From positions 1-8,655 of the forward strand of contig JAFYLV010000189.1 in the NCBI GenBank assembly GCA_017556885.1: a DNA stretch of 8,655 nt. The letters run 5' to 3'. Shown here piece after piece: positions 6,118 to 8,655 of the stretch. The notes beneath the pieces are model-generated. The model searched no databases and had not been told where the DNA came from. It saw only the letters and a program-made list of their open reading frames with translations. Source of the stretch: Clostridia bacterium (lineage in GTDB: Bacteria; Bacillota; Clostridia; Oscillospirales; QAMX01). Within the stretch, counting starts at the first letter, position 1. Each line of letters opens with the position of its first letter. The translations under genes were made by a program, and so were the position numbers.

Positions 6118-7816
6118 CGGAGGTAAATCCCTTTGGACGGTGGTATGCGGTGCAGATCTTTCTGAAACGGAAAAAATTGCGGTCAAGGAGTTTGTCGGAC
6201 ATTTTAAGGAAATGACCGGCATCACGCTTCGGACAAAGCCGGATACCTCTCCATGCACGCCCTATGAGATATGTATAGGTAAAGGCCGTCATGCCGCTCT
6301 CGCGGGCGACATCGTGAATACGGAGTTTGGTCTTGAGGATTTTGCTCTTTCCGTACAGTCTGACCGGATCGTCATTGTCGGTAATCCCTGTCGCGGAACT
6401 CTCTACGGCGTCTATGAGTTCCTTGAGGAGGATCTCGGCATTCGCTGGTATTCGCCGGATTGCACCCATATTCCCCGCCGCTCCCGTGTTGAAGTGGAGG
6501 AGAGGACGTGTGTGATCCGACCGGCCCTTGAGTATCGCGAGACCCTTTGTGTTCATCAGGGCTTTGGCGATCCCATCTGGTATGTCCGTAACCGACTTAA
6601 CCGCGCCATGGCAACCCCGCTCTTTGGCGGCGGAGTGCAGTGGGCAGGGGATAAATTTTGCCATACCTTCCATTCTTTCATCTCGCCGGAGGAATATTAC
6701 GAGGAACACCCCGAGTATTTTGCATGGCGCGAGGATAAGGGCTGCCGCGTTACCGGACGCCGTGCTCAGCTTTGCCTGACAAACCCGGATGTGCTGGATA
6801 TCGTCATCGGCAAAACCAAGCAGTGGCTGCGCGACAATCCCGGCGCAAACATTGTTTCCATCTCACAGATGGATGCAACCAAGCCGGAGGATATTTTGTA
6901 CTGTCAGTGTCCTTCCTGCAAGGCGCTGGATGAGCAGGAGGGTACTCAGGCCGGCTCGATTCTCCACTTTGTCAATGCGGTTGCGGATGCAATCCGCGAT
7001 GAATTTCCGTATGCCTCGGTTGACACCATTGCTTACGCCTACACAACGACTCCGCCAAAGCATGTCAAGGTGCGGGACAATGTCATACTCCGTCCCTGTT
7101 TTAACGGAGATCTGCTGGATGAATGGTACAAGGTGGGCAAGCGGCTCTTTATCTGGGATTATGTGACAAATTTCCGTCATTACACCCTGCCGTTCCCAAA
7201 CTACGATTATATCGAGTCGCATATCCGTGATCTTATGAAGCATAAGGTGCGCGGAATCTTCATCCAGTCCACCTATGATACACGCGGCACGGATTTCAAT
7301 GAGCTCAAATGCTGGCTGTATGCAAAGCTTCTCTGGAATCCGGAAAAGCACATTGACGATCTTATTCCGGAGTTTATGACGGCCTATTTTGAGACGGCGG
7401 CTCCGCCGCTTATGCAGTATCTGGATCTTTTACGTGACCGCATCCGTGCGGCCGGAAAGCCTCCTGCCTGCTTCGTCAATCTCCCGGTGTTTTATATCGA
7501 CAATGAAGTGCTCCGCGCGGCGGATAATCTCTTTGACCGTGCGGAAAAGCTTGCCTGCAGTGAGGAGATTCATGCACGAGTTCGCAGAATGCGCCTTTCT
7601 GTGCGTTTTGTAGAGCTGATGTATATGGATCCTGCCGATCCGAGACGTCCCGCGATGGTTGAGGAATACTTCAACGATCTTGCGGAGCTGGGGGTGGACC
7701 GCATCAGTGAGCGAAATGAACTCGTCGAAGCAAAAGAAATGGTCATGAACTTTACCGGACTGTATGAACTGTCCGAAGCGCTGCCGGGTGCCGGTTACAG
7801 CCCCGATCAGATCTGA
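6098..7816 (+). CDS. DUF4838 domain protein with GH67/GH20-like N-terminal domain
   Basis: A 572-aa protein of the DUF4838 family, seen mostly in carbohydrate-degrading bacteria; its activity is unknown to me. Residues about 1-125 resemble the small alpha/beta domain at the front of GH67 alpha-glucuronidases and GH20 hexosaminidases (RGTLYGVYEFLEEDLGIRWYSPD region, about 99-121). The DUF4838 core follows, with HTFH (H189, H192), HPEYFAWRED, VSISQMDA and a CQCPSC motif (C269, C271, C274) followed by a conserved-looking segment GSILHFVNAVADAI. The three cysteines could bind a metal. No signal peptide or membrane helix is visible, so it is probably cytoplasmic like its partner. The 20-nt overlap with the GH92 gene argues for joint expression and a shared pathway, so a glycoside hydrolase or other glycan-active enzyme is the natural guess, but no catalytic pair can be assigned. 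The gene ends at a strong terminator, closing the operon. Confidence 0.88.
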   Translation: MKLRLADGGKSLWTVVCGADLSETEKIAVKEFVGHFKEMTGITLRTKPDTSPCTPYEICIGKGRHAALAGDIVNTEFGLEDFALSVQSDRIVIVGNPCRGTLYGVYEFLEEDLGIRWYSPDCTHIPRRSRVEVEERTCVIRPALEYRETLCVHQGFGDPIWYVRNRLNRAMATPLFGGGVQWAGDKFCHTFHSFISPEEYYEEHPEYFAWREDKGCRVTGRRAQLCLTNPDVLDIVIGKTKQWLRDNPGANIVSISQMDATKPEDILYCQCPSCKALDEQEGTQAGSILHFVNAVADAIRDEFPYASVDTIAYAYTTTPPKHVKVRDNVILRPCFNGDLLDEWYKVGKRLFIWDYVTNFRHYTLPFPNYDYIESHIRDLMKHKVRGIFIQSTYDTRGTDFNELKCWLYAKLLWNPEKHIDDLIPEFMTAYFETAAPPLMQYLDLLRDRIRAAGKPPACFVNLPVFYIDNEVLRAADNLFDRAEKLACSEEIHARVRRMRLSVRFVELMYMDPADPRRPAMVEEYFNDLAELGVDRISERNELVEAKEMVMNFTGLYELSEALPGAGYSPDQI

Positions 7817-7821
7817 TCATT

Positions 7822-7859
7822 AAAAAATCCCTTTGGAGATATCTCCAAAGGGATTTTTT
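7822..7859. terminator. Bidirectional intrinsic terminator, perfect 38-nt palindrome
   Basis: Arms 7822-7840 and 7841-7859 are exact reverse complements. The core is ATCCCTTTGGAGAT and its complement, with GATATC at the centre forming the loop region. An A-run on the left and a T-run on the right (7854-7861) supply the U-tract on either strand. It lies 5 nt after the DUF4838 stop and 14 nt past the stop of the convergent minus-strand gene, so it can end both transcripts. Confidence 0.95.
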
Positions 7860-7873
7860 TTAGCAGTCATAAA

Positions 7874-8566
7874 TCATGCAGCGGGGGCAAAGACGTATGC
7901 GTTGTTGCGGATGGCTCCGTTGATCATATCGTCATATTCACCGCGCTTGATTTTTTCGATCTCTGCATCCAACTCACCGTTGTGCAGGGCATTTAAAATC
8001 TCGTCAGCCTCGGTGCCGGCAAATTCACGGATCATTTCATCAAATTCTCCGTCTTTTGCTCGGTCGATAATATCATCGAGCTTACCGTCCTTGACCATTT
8101 GGATGGCATCACCGTAGTTCTCCGATTCGATATACTCGGAAAGCTCCATCACGGTGGTAACATCCTTGACCTTGATCCCTTGCAGAACAGACAGATCAAA
8201 GCCGACGGCTTCGCTCATCAAGGGAGCAAGAATGGAAATCATGGCCGTCAGAATAAGAACGGAAATCAGCAGAGACACGACCTTCCATATCAATGCGGCA
8301 CGACCGAAGTTCTTCAGGCTCTTTGCCTTGGGAGCAAAGGAGAAGATGATACTGCAGATAAAACCGATAACGGGGATGGCAAATAGGATAAAGAGGCCGA
8401 TGTAGGTAAAAATACCGACGGTTTTCTTCGCAGGATCCTCAGCACAGGTGCACGGATGGTTTGCTGCGGGGATCGATTCTGTGGGAGCCGCAAATTTTCC
8501 GGCGCAGGTGTCACAAACGACGTTGTCGCCGGCAATCTCGGCACCGCAGTTCTTACAGATTGCCAT
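7874..8566 (-). CDS. Zinc-ribbon membrane protein with C-terminal 12-residue repeats
   Basis: A 230-aa protein of unknown function. The N-terminus is a zinc ribbon with two CxxC knuckles (C4, C7 and C18, C21); a further C39-x-C41 lies in the linker. Two membrane helices follow (about 49-76 and 90-115). After them comes an acidic, probably helical region (about 117-220) whose residues 147-218 form six 12-residue units (see repeat entry). Zinc ribbon plus membrane helices is a common layout in Clostridia, often in proteins with no known role. The ATG at 8566 is supported by AAGGAGG (plus-strand positions 8578-8584), 11 nt upstream. The gene starts 26 nt after the stop of another minus-strand gene with no promoter or terminator between, so they are probably co-transcribed. 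By the usual positive-inside reasoning and a cytoplasmic zinc ribbon, both ends should face the cytoplasm. Confidence 0.85.
   Translation of the reverse strand: MAICKNCGAEIAGDNVVCDTCAGKFAAPTESIPAANHPCTCAEDPAKKTVGIFTYIGLFILFAIPVIGFICSIIFSFAPKAKSLKNFGRAALIWKVVSLLISVLILTAMISILAPLMSEAVGFDLSVLQGIKVKDVTTVMELSEYIESENYGDAIQMVKDGKLDDIIDRAKDGEFDEMIREFAGTEADEILNALHNGELDAEIEKIKRGEYDDMINGAIRNNAYVFAPAA
7913..8128 (-). repeat. Six tandem 12-residue repeats in the zinc-ribbon protein
   Basis: Residues 147-218 divide into six in-register units beginning at 147, 159, 171, 183, 195 and 207. The clear ones are KDGKLDDIIDRA, KDGEFDEMIREF, HNGELDAEIEKI and KRGEYDDMINGA. Units 1 (ESENYGDAIQMV) and 4 (AGTEADEILNAL) are degenerate but keep the phase. 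The consensus is roughly K-D-G-E-[LFY]-D-D-[IM]-I-x-x-A. The pattern suggests short helices with a turn at the glycine. Confidence 0.8.
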
Positions 8567-8577
8567 TTCTGCCGGAG

Positions 8578-8584
8578 CCTCCTT
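8578..8584 (-). promoter_or_regulatory. Ribosome binding site of the zinc-ribbon gene
   Basis: AAGGAGG on the minus strand lies 11 nt before the ATG at 8566, slightly longer than usual spacing. There is no other in-frame start nearer to it, so it supports the chosen start. Confidence 0.7.
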
Positions 8585-8592
8585 AAATATAC

Positions 8593-8655
8593 TTACTTCT
8601 TTGCGGCAATGGCATCCTCGGCGGCAGCGGCGATATCGTCGCTGGTCATGCCGAA
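8593..8655 (-). CDS. C-terminal end of an unrecognised protein (5' end outside the window)
   Basis: Reading the minus strand from the window edge gives an open frame of 20 codons, FGMTSDDIAAAAEDAIAAKK, ending at the TAA complementary to 8593-8595. It sits 26 nt upstream of the zinc-ribbon gene, whose ribosome site begins right after this stop, which argues that it is a real gene end in the same transcript. The tail is alanine-rich and helical. Too little is visible to name a family. Confidence 0.55.
   Translation of the reverse strand, partial: FGMTSDDIAAAAEDAIAAKK

Noticed and set aside
6104..6709. A 201-codon minus-strand open frame opposite the DUF4838 gene
   Set aside because: No ribosome site or recognisable domain; the plus strand carries clear family motifs here.
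7833..8117. A 94-codon plus-strand open frame starting inside the terminator palindrome
   Set aside because: It begins within the terminator arm and runs antisense to the zinc-ribbon gene, with no ribosome site.
7913..8128. EF-hand or dockerin calcium loops suggested by DGKLDD and DGEFDE
   Set aside because: The acidic residues needed at loop positions 1 and 3 are missing (Q156 and V158 in the first case), so calcium loops are not supported.

Overview
This window looks like a piece of a Bacillota (probably class Clostridia) chromosome of medium GC content. The evidence is indirect: strong AGGAGG-type ribosome binding sites, a TTG start, a near-consensus sigma-A-type promoter, a clostridial-style cardiolipin synthase with an N-terminal membrane anchor, and small zinc-ribbon membrane proteins. 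Taxonomy below that level cannot be read from the sequence. There are no RNA genes, CRISPR arrays, insertion sequences or integrases.

Layout. (1) Positions 1-1366, plus strand: the end of an unrecognised protein overlaps (ATGA) the start of a MacB/FtsX-type ABC transporter permease; the cognate ATPase is not in the window. (2) Positions 1382-2961: a clear promoter (TTGAAT, 17-bp spacer, extended TATAAT) and a very short leader drive a cardiolipin synthase with two HKD motifs, started at TTG. (3) Positions 2998-7816: a two-gene glycan-degradation unit. The first gene is a 1039-aa glycoside hydrolase family 92 (alpha-mannosidase type) with two extra C-terminal beta-domains. The second is a 572-aa DUF4838 protein whose N-terminus resembles the accessory domain of GH67/GH20 enzymes. 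The two genes overlap by 20 nt and neither has a signal peptide, so both probably act in the cytoplasm. (4) Positions 7822-7859: a perfect 38-nt palindrome with A and T tracts on its flanks, a bidirectional terminator between convergent genes. (5) Positions 7874-8655, minus strand: a 230-aa zinc-ribbon membrane protein with a C-terminal domain made of 12-residue tandem repeats, preceded by the last 20 codons of another gene.

How the genes fit together. The permease pair, cls and the glycosidase pair seem functionally separate, although no terminator separates them, so read-through from the left into the glycosidase genes is possible. The GH92/DUF4838 pair is the most interesting unit: it suggests intracellular trimming of imported mannose-containing oligosaccharides, with DUF4838 as a partner of unknown activity. 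The second notable item is the repeat domain of the zinc-ribbon protein. I saw no defence system, mobile element or clearly new multi-gene system.
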